64,000 bases of DNA. Source: Bryobacterales bacterium (GTDB taxonomy: Bacteria; Acidobacteriota; Terriglobia; Bryobacterales; Bryobacteraceae). Under the pieces are notes generated by a model that saw only the letters and a program-made list of their open reading frames with translations, searched no databases and was not told where the DNA came from. The position numbers were made by a program, and so were the translations under genes. How positions within the stretch are numbered: position 1 is the stretch's first letter; each line of letters starts with the position of its first letter. The DNA lies in NCBI GenBank assembly GCA_016721425.1, contig JADKID010000022.1:3803-67802 (forward strand). The letters are read 5' to 3'. Shown in pieces: positions 1 through 7,549 of this stretch.

Positions 1-1313
1 CCGGAGAGGTTGGAGAGGGGGAGGACGTCGTCGTGGACGGGGAGGCCGAGGGTGTGGCGCATGAAGTGGCGGCGGGCGTGGCAGCGGGCGAGGAGGGCGG
101 GGGGAAGCTGCGCCTGGAGGGAGGAGTCGGCGAGGACGTAGCCATCTTCCATGCGGGAGGAGTAGAAGGCCGGGTGGGAGGGGATGACGTCCGATTGCAT
201 GACCATACCGGAGCGGAGTGGGATGGTGGAGCCGGCGTAGACGGGGGAGGAGAGCCACTCGTCGAGATGGATGAGGTGGCCGGCGTTGAGGAAGACGTGA
301 AAGGGGTCGGCCGGTAGACGGGAGTGGATGGCGTGGTGGAGGGCGGAGCCGGGCGCGCCGATATGGAGGGATTGGAACCAGGCGGCCATGGCGGCGAAGT
401 AGGGGCCGGCGAAGTGCTCGGCGTAGCCCTGGGCTTCCGGGGGGAGATCGGCGGGGCCCTCGGCGACCCAGCCGCAGCGGCAGCAGTTGGCGCCCCAGTA
501 GGCGATGCCGCACGAGAAGCGGCCGCCGCGGGTGACGCGCTCGCCGCGGGCGGAGGCGAGGGAGACGCGGTTGGCTCCGCACTTGAGGGTCATGTGGGCG
601 GAGAGGGGGACTCCGTTGTAGCGGGCGTGTTCGAGGAGGTCGTAATCGCGGGCGCCGGGCTGGATGGCGGCGAGGACGCGTTTCATACCCTCGGAGGCGA
701 GGGTGTTGGTCCATTCGAAGAAGGCGATTTCCTCGGGTGTGGCGACGGTGCGGAGGCCGTCGGAGGGGTTGAAGAAAATGGCGGCGGCGTTGGTGACGTT
801 CTCCCAGCCGGCGGCGAAGCGGAGGGCGTCGACGAGATAGGAGGGGGCGTCGATCTGTTGGGGCTGGGCGTAGGATTTCCAGCCGGCGACTCCGACGCGG
901 CTGTGGGCGTCGATGGCGGCGTCGTTGAGGAGGTTGGCTTCGCCCTGGGGTTGATCGGGGAGGGAGAAGGGCTGGAAGCGGCGGACGTCGACGTCGTTGG
1001 CCTGGATGAGGGGCGAGGCGGGGAGGTAGCCCATGCACTCATTGCCGGCGAGGAGGAGGGGCTTTTCGGCTGGGCCGAGGATGAGGAGGGCCTCTTCGAA
1101 GCGGGGGTCGAAGCCGGCGAGCCAGGCGAGGTTGGCGAAGTGTTCGCGATCGGCGTAGACGGCAAGGTGGGTGAGTCCTTCGCGATCCATGCGGGCTCTG
1201 ACGTCCTGGAGGCGCTGGCGGTAGGTGGCGAGGGAGACGCGCCAGTCCTGTGAATCGGGGACGCCGAAATCGGGGTAGGTGGTTTCGATGAGGCGGGCGG
1301 TGGGTGCTGTCAC
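1..1313 (-). CDS. M24 (aminopeptidase P/creatinase)-like protein, 3' end cut by window edge
   Basis: About 437 codons are visible and the C-terminus lies off the left edge. An N-terminal creatinase-like domain (about residues 25-190) precedes a pita-bread-like domain. The remaining M24 landmarks are GHLIHLDEW (about 345-353), GMVMQSDVIP (369-378) and RMEDGYVLAD (387-396). The segment that normally carries the metal-binding Asp pair (DxG...DxTR) reads GRFSCGIAYWGANCCRCGW (264-282) and has no Asp, so classical two-metal hydrolysis is doubtful. The start is GTG, overlapping the upstream stop as GTGA, which implies translational coupling. It is the last visible gene of the thiE-permease-permease-lyase series. 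Family membership is fairly sure; activity is not. Confidence 0.75.
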   Translation of the reverse strand, partial: MTAPTARLIETTYPDFGVPDSQDWRVSLATYRQRLQDVRARMDREGLTHLAVYADREHFANLAWLAGFDPRFEEALLILGPAEKPLLLAGNECMGYLPASPLIQANDVDVRRFQPFSLPDQPQGEANLLNDAAIDAHSRVGVAGWKSYAQPQQIDAPSYLVDALRFAAGWENVTNAAAIFFNPSDGLRTVATPEEIAFFEWTNTLASEGMKRVLAAIQPGARDYDLLEHARYNGVPLSAHMTLKCGANRVSLASARGERVTRGGRFSCGIAYWGANCCRCGWVAEGPADLPPEAQGYAEHFAGPYFAAMAAWFQSLHIGAPGSALHHAIHSRLPADPFHVFLNAGHLIHLDEWLSSPVYAGSTIPLRSGMVMQSDVIPSHPAFYSSRMEDGYVLADSSLQAQLPPALLARCHARRHFMRHTLGLPVHDDVLPLSNLS

Positions 1314-2452
1314 TGGAGGAGCATTTCGAGGATGACGCCCCAGGGGCCGTTGAGGGGGCCGATTTTGCGTTGCAGGGCGAGCCAGGATTTGTTGTGCGTG
1401 GCTAAGCCAGCGAGGCCGGGAAAGTAGGGGCGGATTTTGTCGATGGGGGTGATCTGGGGCTTGGTCCAGGCGGCGGCGCCTTCAAGGAAGGGGATGAGGT
1501 AGGCGGCGGAGGTTAGAACGCCGGCTCCGTCTTTTGCCTTATAGGTCCAGAGGTCCGTGCCGCGGTTGGCGGCGATGCGGCAGAGGATGGCGAAGCCGTC
1601 GAGGTTCATGGCGGAGTAGCTGAGGGAGCGGGTGCGGGCTTCCTCCTCGGGGGCGGCGCCGTCGGGGCGGAGTTGATTGGGGACGATGGTGTTGCGGTAT
1701 TGGGCGTAGGCGAGGCGCTCGGCTTTTTCGTCGTGGCAGAAGACGGCGTAGGCGGCGACCTGGGCGGCCCACCAGGTGGAGTGGTTGTTGCCGTTGTCGC
1801 GCTCGTCGATGCCTTTTTTGCTGGTGGTGAGCCAGGTGGTGAAGCTGGCGAACCAGGCGCGGAGGGCGTTCATGCGGGGCTGGTCTGGGAAGGCGGCTTG
1901 GAGGAGGAGTGCGCCCTGGACGCACCAGATGAGGGGGCGGGTATCGATGATGCCGATGCCGCGGCCCTCGGTGACGCCGCGGATGGCCTGGCCGAATTCG
2001 AGATTGGGGTTCATGAGCGTGGCGGGGGCGAGGAACCACGTATCGAGGAGTTGCCAGGCGTGGGCGGCGGCGGCGCGATCCTTGTGAAAGTAGGCGGCGA
2101 GGCCGAGGGTGCAGACGGTCTCGCTCATGCGGTTGAGGTCGCGGTCGTTGTTCTCGAAGCGATCGGGATTCACCTGACCGTCTTTGCGGATGTAGGGGCC
2201 GGTGGGGTTGGCGGGATTGGGCCACCAGTAGGGGCCTTCGCTGAAGAAGTCGTGGGGGCCGGCCTTGCTGAGGGGGCCGGGCCGGTGGAAGGTGACGGAG
2301 AGGGGTTCCTGTTGGATGGCCTGGTCGCGCAGGGTTTTGAGGCGGGCGGGCGGTTTGAGGCGGGCTGCCTCAGCGGTGGTGATGAGGAGGAGCGGGGGCG
2401 GTGGGGCCGCCTGATGAAAGACGGCCCCGAGGAGGAACGAGCGGCGGCGCAT
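1310..2452 (-). CDS. Secreted alginate-lyase-family protein
   Basis: 380 aa. The N-terminus MRRRSFLLGA carries a twin-arginine-like motif, suggesting Tat export. The core matches the alginate lyase (alpha/alpha toroid) family: DFFSEGPYWWPNPANPTGPYI (about 69-89), then the VNPDRFENNDRDLNRM segment, and the NNHSTWWAAQ segment containing the conserved Asn-His. The expected role is beta-elimination of uronate-containing polysaccharide outside the cytoplasm, but the substrate cannot be read from sequence and members of this family are often misnamed. Start ATG shares one base with the upstream permease stop (TAATG), so it is co-translated with the transporters. Confidence 0.8.
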   Translation of the reverse strand: MRRRSFLLGAVFHQAAPPPPLLLITTAEAARLKPPARLKTLRDQAIQQEPLSVTFHRPGPLSKAGPHDFFSEGPYWWPNPANPTGPYIRKDGQVNPDRFENNDRDLNRMSETVCTLGLAAYFHKDRAAAAHAWQLLDTWFLAPATLMNPNLEFGQAIRGVTEGRGIGIIDTRPLIWCVQGALLLQAAFPDQPRMNALRAWFASFTTWLTTSKKGIDERDNGNNHSTWWAAQVAAYAVFCHDEKAERLAYAQYRNTIVPNQLRPDGAAPEEEARTRSLSYSAMNLDGFAILCRIAANRGTDLWTYKAKDGAGVLTSAAYLIPFLEGAAAWTKPQITPIDKIRPYFPGLAGLATHNKSWLALQRKIGPLNGPWGVILEMLLQ

Positions 2453-3894
2453 TATTCGCCTGCGAGTTTGCTGTGGTAGCGGCTATAGAGGAAGTAGATG
2501 GCGAAGCCGAAGATCATCCACAGGAAGGCGGTGAGCTGTGTGCGGTTGTCGAGGGAGATGATCATGCCGCTGCAGATGATGATGCCGAGGATGGGCACCA
2601 GCGGGACGAGGGGTGTCTTGAAGGGACGCGGGCGGCCGGGATCGGTGCGGCGCATCAGCCAGGTGCCGATGCAGACGACGACGAAGGCGAAGAGCGTGCC
2701 GATGGAGGTGAGGTCGCCGGCCATGGAGCCGGGGATGAAAGCGGCGAAGGCTCCGACGAAGACGAAGAGGAGCATGTTGCACTTGTAGGGGGTGCGGAAC
2801 TTGGGGTGGAGGGCGCAGAAGAGATTGGGGAGGAGGCCGTCTTTGGCCATGGAGTAGAAGACGCGGCTCTGGCCGAGGAGCATGACGAGGATGACGGAGG
2901 TGAAGCCGGCGAGGATGGCGACGGTGACCATGGTGCCGAGCCATTCGTAGCCGATCATGTACTTCTGGATGGCGTAGGCGACGGAGGCTTCTTTACCGGC
3001 GGTGGCGAACTCCTGCCAGTTGGCGACGCCGGTGAGGACGTGGCCGAAGAGGACATAGAGAACGGTGCAGACGGCGAGGGAGCCGAGGATGCCGATAGGC
3101 ATATCGCGGGCAGGGTTCTTGGCTTCCTGAGCAGCGGTAGATACGGCGTCGAAGCCGATGAAGGCGAAGAAGACGATACCGGCGCCGCCGAGGACGCCGC
3201 CCCAGCCGTGGCGGAAGATGCCCTCGTGGCCGGCCATACCGTCGGGGATCATGAAGGGCGTGTGGTTGGCGGGGTTGATGAACTGCCAGCCGATGGCGAT
3301 GAAGCCGATGACGATGGCCACCTTGACGAAGACGATGATGGCGTTGATGCGGGCGGACTCTTCGGTGCCCTTGATGAGGAGGGCGGTGACGAGGAGGAGG
3401 ACGATGAGGGCGGGGGCGTTGAGGATGCCCTGAACGCCGGCGGCGGAGGTCTCCATCGGTGAATGGCACCACTGGAAGGGGATGGCGCCGCCGAGGAGAT
3501 TATTGAGGTACTCGCTCCAACCGATGGCGACAGTGGCCGCGCCGAGAGCGTATTCGAGGACGAGGGCCCAGCCGATGGTCCAGGCGGCGAACTCGCCCAT
3601 GGTGGCGTAGGCGTAGGTGTAGGCGCTGCCGGCGATGGGGATCATGGCGGCGAATTCGGCGTAGCACAAGCCGGCGAAGAGACAGCCGACTGCGGCAATG
3701 ATGAAGGAGAGAGTGACGGCGGGGCCGGCGGCTTCGGCGGAAGCGGCTGCCGTGCGGACGAAGAGGCCGGCGCCGATGATGGCGCCGATGCCGAGGCCGA
3801 TGAGGCTGGTGGCGGTGAGGGTGCGCTTGAGGCTACCCGCTTCGCCGGCCTGCTGGAGGAGGTATTCGATGGATTTTTTTCTGAAGATGCTCAT
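2452..3894 (-). CDS. APC-superfamily amino acid permease (first of tandem pair in map order)
   Basis: 480 aa integral membrane protein with about 12-13 hydrophobic segments. The start chosen is the ATG giving MSIFRKKSIEYLL, which overlaps the upstream gene stop as ATGA. A longer reading would add 28 unconvincing residues. The TM1 motif IGLGIGAIIGAGLFV and the following AGPAVTLSFIIAA region are typical of the cationic amino acid transporter (CAT/YfnA) subgroup, as is FIGFDAVSTAAQEAKNPARD further on. It probably imports amino acids by proton symport; the substrate is unknown. It sits directly downstream of a second, divergent APC permease, which suggests a pair of different specificity. Confidence 0.88.
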   Translation of the reverse strand: MSIFRKKSIEYLLQQAGEAGSLKRTLTATSLIGLGIGAIIGAGLFVRTAAASAEAAGPAVTLSFIIAAVGCLFAGLCYAEFAAMIPIAGSAYTYAYATMGEFAAWTIGWALVLEYALGAATVAIGWSEYLNNLLGGAIPFQWCHSPMETSAAGVQGILNAPALIVLLLVTALLIKGTEESARINAIIVFVKVAIVIGFIAIGWQFINPANHTPFMIPDGMAGHEGIFRHGWGGVLGGAGIVFFAFIGFDAVSTAAQEAKNPARDMPIGILGSLAVCTVLYVLFGHVLTGVANWQEFATAGKEASVAYAIQKYMIGYEWLGTMVTVAILAGFTSVILVMLLGQSRVFYSMAKDGLLPNLFCALHPKFRTPYKCNMLLFVFVGAFAAFIPGSMAGDLTSIGTLFAFVVVCIGTWLMRRTDPGRPRPFKTPLVPLVPILGIIICSGMIISLDNRTQLTAFLWMIFGFAIYFLYSRYHSKLAGE

Positions 3895-5294
3895 GCTTGG
3901 TTCCTGGCTGGGGAGTTGTGCCGTGTCCACAGGAAATAGACCGGGATTCCGAGGAGAACCAGAATCAGGCCGGGCCATGTGTAGTTGGGCTTGTAGATCA
4001 AGAGAAGACTTTCAATGACGGTGACAACGACGATGTAGAGCGCGGGCAGCAACGGATAACCGATGGCCTTGTAGGGCCGGGCCATCGTGGGTCTGGTGCG
4101 GCGGAGGACGAAGATCCCGGCGATGGTGAGGATATAGAAAAGTAAAACAGCGAACATAACATAATCGAGCAGGTCATTGTAACGCCCGGTGAGGGTGAGG
4201 CAGCAGGCCCAGAGACACTGGACCCAGAGGGAGACGTAGGGGGTGTGGTGGACGGGATCGACTTTGCGGACGGCTTTGAAAAAGAGGCCGTGTTCGGCCA
4301 TGGCGTAGTTGACGCGGGCGCCGGCGAGGACGAGACCGTTGACGCAGCCGAAGGTAGAGACCATAACGGCGACGGCCATGACCTGGGTGGCGGCAGGGCC
4401 CATGATCATGGAGATGACGGCGGTGGCGACACGATCTTCGGGTGCGGCCTGGATGCCGGCCAGGGGCAGGGCCATCAGGTAGACCATGTTGCAGGCCAGG
4501 TAGAGGAGTGACACGACGCCGACGCCGAGGGCGAGGGAGAGAGGCAGATTGCGCTGCGGATTGCGGATCTCGCCGGCGGTAAAGGTGACGTTGTTCCAGG
4601 CGTCGGAGGAGAAGAGCGCGCCGACCATGGCGACGCCGACCAGGCGGATGATGTCCCAGAGAGAGGCGGGGGCGCGCCAGAAATCGGTGAAGTTGGCGGC
4701 GATGGCCTCGGGGCGGCGGCCGAGCCAGAGGCCGAGAACGATGAGGCCGATGAGGGCTCCGATTTTGGCGATGGTGAAGACGTTCTGGACGGCGGCGCCG
4801 GTGCGGAGGCCGCGCGTGTTGACCCAGGTGAGGAAGACGATGATGGAGATGGCGGCGAGCATCTGGGTGCTGAGGCCGACCGGGCCGAGGCGTACGATCC
4901 AGTTGTCGGCGGAGACGGCGGGGAGAAAGACACCGAGGAATTTGGCGAAGGCGACTGCGACGGCGGCGATGGTGCCGGTTTGGATGACGGTGAAGAAAGT
5001 CCAGCCGTAGAGGAAGCCGGCGAGGGGGCCGAAGGCTTCGCGGAGATAGATGTATTGGCCGCCGGCTTGAGGCATGGCGGCGGCGAGCTCGCCGTAGCTG
5101 AGGGCGGCAATGATGGTGAGGGTGGCGGTGACGAGCCAGGTGGCGGTGAGGAGGCCGGGGGACTGGACCTGGCGCGAGATGTCGGCGGCGACGATGAAGA
5201 CGCCGGAGCCGATCATGGAGCCCATGACGAGAGTGGTGGCGTCGAGGAGGCCGAGGCCTTTTACAAGTTGAGCCCCTTTTACAGGTTGAGCCAT
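3891..5294 (-). CDS. APC-superfamily amino acid permease (LAT/AGT-like)
   Basis: 467 aa with about 12 transmembrane segments. The TM1 signature LVMGSMIGSGVFIVAADI and the ALSYGELAAAMPQAGGQYIYL stretch place it in the APC family near the serine/threonine and LAT-type exchangers. NVTFTAGEIRNPQRNLP is the conserved loop after TM6. Its start overlaps the thiE stop by 16 bases. Only modest similarity to the adjacent permease is visible, so the two are unlikely to be a recent duplication. Substrate unassigned; amino acid uptake or exchange in the inner membrane is the safe statement. Confidence 0.87.
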   Translation of the reverse strand: MAQPVKGAQLVKGLGLLDATTLVMGSMIGSGVFIVAADISRQVQSPGLLTATWLVTATLTIIAALSYGELAAAMPQAGGQYIYLREAFGPLAGFLYGWTFFTVIQTGTIAAVAVAFAKFLGVFLPAVSADNWIVRLGPVGLSTQMLAAISIIVFLTWVNTRGLRTGAAVQNVFTIAKIGALIGLIVLGLWLGRRPEAIAANFTDFWRAPASLWDIIRLVGVAMVGALFSSDAWNNVTFTAGEIRNPQRNLPLSLALGVGVVSLLYLACNMVYLMALPLAGIQAAPEDRVATAVISMIMGPAATQVMAVAVMVSTFGCVNGLVLAGARVNYAMAEHGLFFKAVRKVDPVHHTPYVSLWVQCLWACCLTLTGRYNDLLDYVMFAVLLFYILTIAGIFVLRRTRPTMARPYKAIGYPLLPALYIVVVTVIESLLLIYKPNYTWPGLILVLLGIPVYFLWTRHNSPARNQA

Positions 5295-5911
5295 AGTTCC
5301 ATGCGCTTTCGGGTGGAGTGTTGATCGGTGCCGTGGGAGAGGAGATCGGCGATGACGGCGATGGTATCGGCGCCGGCGGCCCAGACGGAGGGGGCTGTGT
5401 CGAGGGTGATGCCGCCGATGGCGACGAGGGGTCTGGTGGTGGCGGCGCGGATGCTGCCGAGACTGGCGAGGCCGAGTTGGGGGTCGGGATTCTCTTTGGA
5501 GGCGGTGGAGAAGATGGGGCCGATGGCGAGGTAACTCACCGGCTCGTTGGCGGCGGCGAGGAGTTGGGCTGCGTTGTGGGTGGAGAAGCCTAAGAGGGCG
5601 TCGGGGCCGAGGATGCGGCGGGCGAGGGCGGGGGGGAGATCGTCCTGGCCGAGGTGGAGGCCGGCATCGAGGAGGGCGGCGATATCGGCACGGTCATTGA
5701 TGACGAGGGCGGCGCCGGCCTGGCGGCACAAATCACGAATGAGGGTGGCCGTTTGAAACGTGGCGCGGGAGAAGTGTTCTTTGTGGCGGAACTGGAGAAT
5801 GGAGGCTCCGGCTTCGAGCAGGGATTCGGCGAAGGGGACAGGAGGGTAGCCACGCAGGGCGAGGGCTGCGGTGTCGACGATTGGATAGACCCTGGGGAGC
5901 AATCTGTTCAT
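5279..5911 (-). CDS. thiE: Thiamine phosphate synthase
   Basis: 210 aa, normal length for ThiE. It condenses HMP-pyrophosphate with HET-P to thiamine monophosphate in the cytosol. Visible signatures on a TIM barrel: LQFRHKEH (pyrophosphate-binding Arg/Lys), VINDRADIAALLDAGLHLGQ (Asp and Gly-rich substrate loop), GPIFSTASKENPDP, and the phosphate-binding VAIGGIT near the C-terminus. It is the promoter-proximal gene of a minus-strand group with two permeases. No TPP riboswitch (CUGAGA/ACCUGA core) is visible in the 43-bp divergent gap upstream. No other thiamine gene lies nearby. Confidence 0.9.
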   Translation of the reverse strand: MNRLLPRVYPIVDTAALALRGYPPVPFAESLLEAGASILQFRHKEHFSRATFQTATLIRDLCRQAGAALVINDRADIAALLDAGLHLGQDDLPPALARRILGPDALLGFSTHNAAQLLAAANEPVSYLAIGPIFSTASKENPDPQLGLASLGSIRAATTRPLVAIGGITLDTAPSVWAAGADTIAVIADLLSHGTDQHSTRKRMELWLNL

Positions 5912-5954
5912 GATAGTGCAAAAGTGGCGGCGGGGGAGCGGATAAGATGGCAGA

Positions 5955-6689
5955 GTGCTGGCGGGCGGGTTGGGACTCTTCGTGGTGGGCGTAGCGCTCG
6001 GATTTCTGGGCGCGGGCGGGACGACGATTGCGTTGCCGGTGCTGGTGTATCTGGTGGGGCTGGATGCGCACGCGGCGGTAGCGGTTTCGATATTGCTGGT
6101 GGGCGGGGCGAGCGCGTATGGGGCGGTGTTGAATGCGCGCGAGGGGTTTGTGGATTGGCGGGCGGCGGCGGTGTTTGGGCCGGCGGGCGCGGTGGGGGCG
6201 GTGCTGGGCTCGGCATGGAGTTACCGGCTGAGTGGGCGGATGCTGTTGATTTTCTTTAGCGGGCTGGTGCTGGTGGTGGCGGTGCGGATGATGTTGGAAG
6301 GCGGGGCGGAAGGCGGCGGAGGGGTTCGGCGGACGTGGGTCTGGTTGGTGCTGGCGGGGTTTGGGATTGGGGTGCTGACCGGCGTGCTGGGCAATGGGGG
6401 CGGGTTTCTGCTGGTGCCCGGGTTGATTTACCTGGCGGGGTTGCCGATGCGGCGGGCGGTGGGGACCTCGTTGCTGATCAGCGCCATCAATTCGGCGGCG
6501 GCGTTTGCGGGTCATGCGGCTCAACAGACAGTGCCGTGGCGCATGGCGCTGGTGCTGTTGGGCTGCGCAATGGTTGGCATGACGCTGGGCGTCCCGCTCT
6601 CGCATCGCACGGAACCGGCGCGCCTGAAGCGAGCCTTCGCCTGCCTATTGCTTGTGATGGGCGGGTGGATGCTGTGGCGGAATCTGTAG
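5955..6689 (+). CDS. TauE/SafE-family membrane transporter
   Basis: 244 aa, with about 8 hydrophobic segments in two repeats. GFLGAGGTTIALPVLVYLVG in the first half and GVLTGVLGNGGGFLLVPGLI in the second are the paired Gly-rich motifs of the TauE/SafE (DUF81) family of anion or sulfonate exporters. GTG start chosen because it allows the first helix and there is no in-frame ATG nearby. It diverges from thiE and converges on the peroxiredoxin gene, overlapping its 3' end by 45 bp. The actual substrate is unknown. Confidence 0.85.
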   Translation: MLAGGLGLFVVGVALGFLGAGGTTIALPVLVYLVGLDAHAAVAVSILLVGGASAYGAVLNAREGFVDWRAAAVFGPAGAVGAVLGSAWSYRLSGRMLLIFFSGLVLVVAVRMMLEGGAEGGGGVRRTWVWLVLAGFGIGVLTGVLGNGGGFLLVPGLIYLAGLPMRRAVGTSLLISAINSAAAFAGHAAQQTVPWRMALVLLGCAMVGMTLGVPLSHRTEPARLKRAFACLLLVMGGWMLWRNL

Positions 6690-7115
6690 AGATGCCAGGA
6701 GCTGCTGGGGAGCTGGCTTGCCGCGTTCGGCGAAGAGGATGAGGCCATCGGGCGCGACGATGTAGACGGTGCGGCGGACGATGAGCCAGAAGCCGCTGTT
6801 GTAAGCGCGGGCGATTCTAGCGCCCTGATCGACGATGAGGGGGAAGGGGAACGAGTGCTTTTTGGCGAAGCGCTGGTGGCTGGACTGGCTGGAGGGATTG
6901 ACGCCGTACACGACGGCGCCGGCGGATTGGAGCGACTTCCAGGCGTCGCGGAACTCCGCGAGTTGGAGCGTTCAAGTGGGTGTGTCGTCGGCGGGGTAGA
7001 AGACGAGGACGACGTACTTGCCGCGGAGGTCCGCCAGGCGGACGGCGTGGCCGTCCTGATCGTAGGCGGTGAACTCCGGGGCCTTTGTGCCAGGGGCGAG
7101 CGGTGGGCCGAACAT
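6645..7115 (-). CDS. Selenocysteine-containing peroxiredoxin (PrxQ/BCP type), UGA recoded at codon 48
   Basis: 156 codons with one in-frame TGA at 6972-6974. The frame is intact on both sides: residues 1-47 end KYVVLVFYPADDTPT and the continuation is TLQLAEFRD, against the family pattern FYPxDDTPxCTxExxxFRD. The TGA thus falls exactly on the peroxidatic Cys. Other BCP/PrxQ features are present: GVNPSSQSSHQRFAKK, FPLIVDQ and RRTVYIV. The protein has no Cys at all and no resolving Cys five residues on, so it would be a 1-Sec enzyme needing an external reductant. A hairpin with a bacterial-SECIS-like loop follows the UGA. ATG shares one base with the argR stop (TGATG), so it is the last gene of the arg operon. 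Role: peroxide reduction. A conventional start inside the gene would give only an inactive 88-residue fragment. Confidence 0.85.
6946..6961 (-). promoter_or_regulatory. Putative bacterial SECIS hairpin
   Basis: On the mRNA a perfect 6-bp stem UCGCGG/CCGCGA closes a 4-nt apical loop AGUU. The loop begins 17 nt after the UGA (16 nt between) and has G as its second base. Bacterial SECIS elements lie in the coding region just 3' of the UGA and usually carry a G in the first two loop positions, about 16-37 nt away, so geometry and loop base both fit. No bulge corresponding to E. coli fdhF U17 is present; non-enteric SECIS elements vary. Confidence 0.65.
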
Positions 7116-7549
7116 CAGATGTTGAGGTACGCCAGGAGGCGTTCCTGAACGACCTTGGCGCGCTGGTCGTCCCAGCAGGCGATCATGACGGTGTCGTCGC
7201 CGGCGATGGTGCCGGCGATCTCGCCCCAGTTTTCCTGATCGAGCGCGACGGCGAGCGAGTTGGCGCTGCCGGTGGAGGTGCGGAGGATGACGAGGTTCTG
7301 GGCGAGGCGGACGTCGAGGAGGTATTCGGCCATGACCTGGCCGAGGCTGGGGCCGGTGGGATCGGGAAGAGTTTCGCGGTAGCCGTCGGCGGTCTTGACG
7401 AGCTTCATTTCGCGAATGTCGCGGGAGAGGGTGACCTGGGTGGTCTCGATCTGGAACTCGCGGAGTTCGCGGGCGAGTTCATCCTGGGTGCTGATCTTCT
7501 TGCCGCGGATCAGCTTGAGGATCTGGCCTTGGCGGTAGTTCTTGGTCAT
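7115..7549 (-). CDS. argR: Arginine repressor
   Basis: 144 aa, the standard ArgR size. It is an L-arginine-responsive hexameric repressor. N-terminal winged helix with TTQVTLSRDIREM (about 36-48), the SR-containing recognition helix. C-terminal oligomerisation and arginine-binding domain with GTIAGDDTVMIAC (113-125), where the Asp pair contacts arginine. Start ATG overlaps the argH stop as ATGA (7546-7549); longer upstream reading is low-complexity out-of-frame argH. Its own operon carries a tandem ARG box upstream of argF, so autoregulation is expected. Confidence 0.95.
   Translation of the reverse strand: MTKNYRQGQILKLIRGKKISTQDELARELREFQIETTQVTLSRDIREMKLVKTADGYRETLPDPTGPSLGQVMAEYLLDVRLAQNLVILRTSTGSANSLAVALDQENWGEIAGTIAGDDTVMIACWDDQRAKVVQERLLAYLNI

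Noticed and set aside
5912..5954. TPP riboswitch before thiE
   Set aside because: The 43-bp divergent gap is too short and has no CUGAGA or ACCUGA core.
6645..6911. Peroxiredoxin as a short or broken gene of 88 codons
   Set aside because: The 47 residues upstream of the TGA are in the same frame, begin with an ATG coupled to argR, and match the family exactly; Sec recoding explains the data better than a pseudogene.
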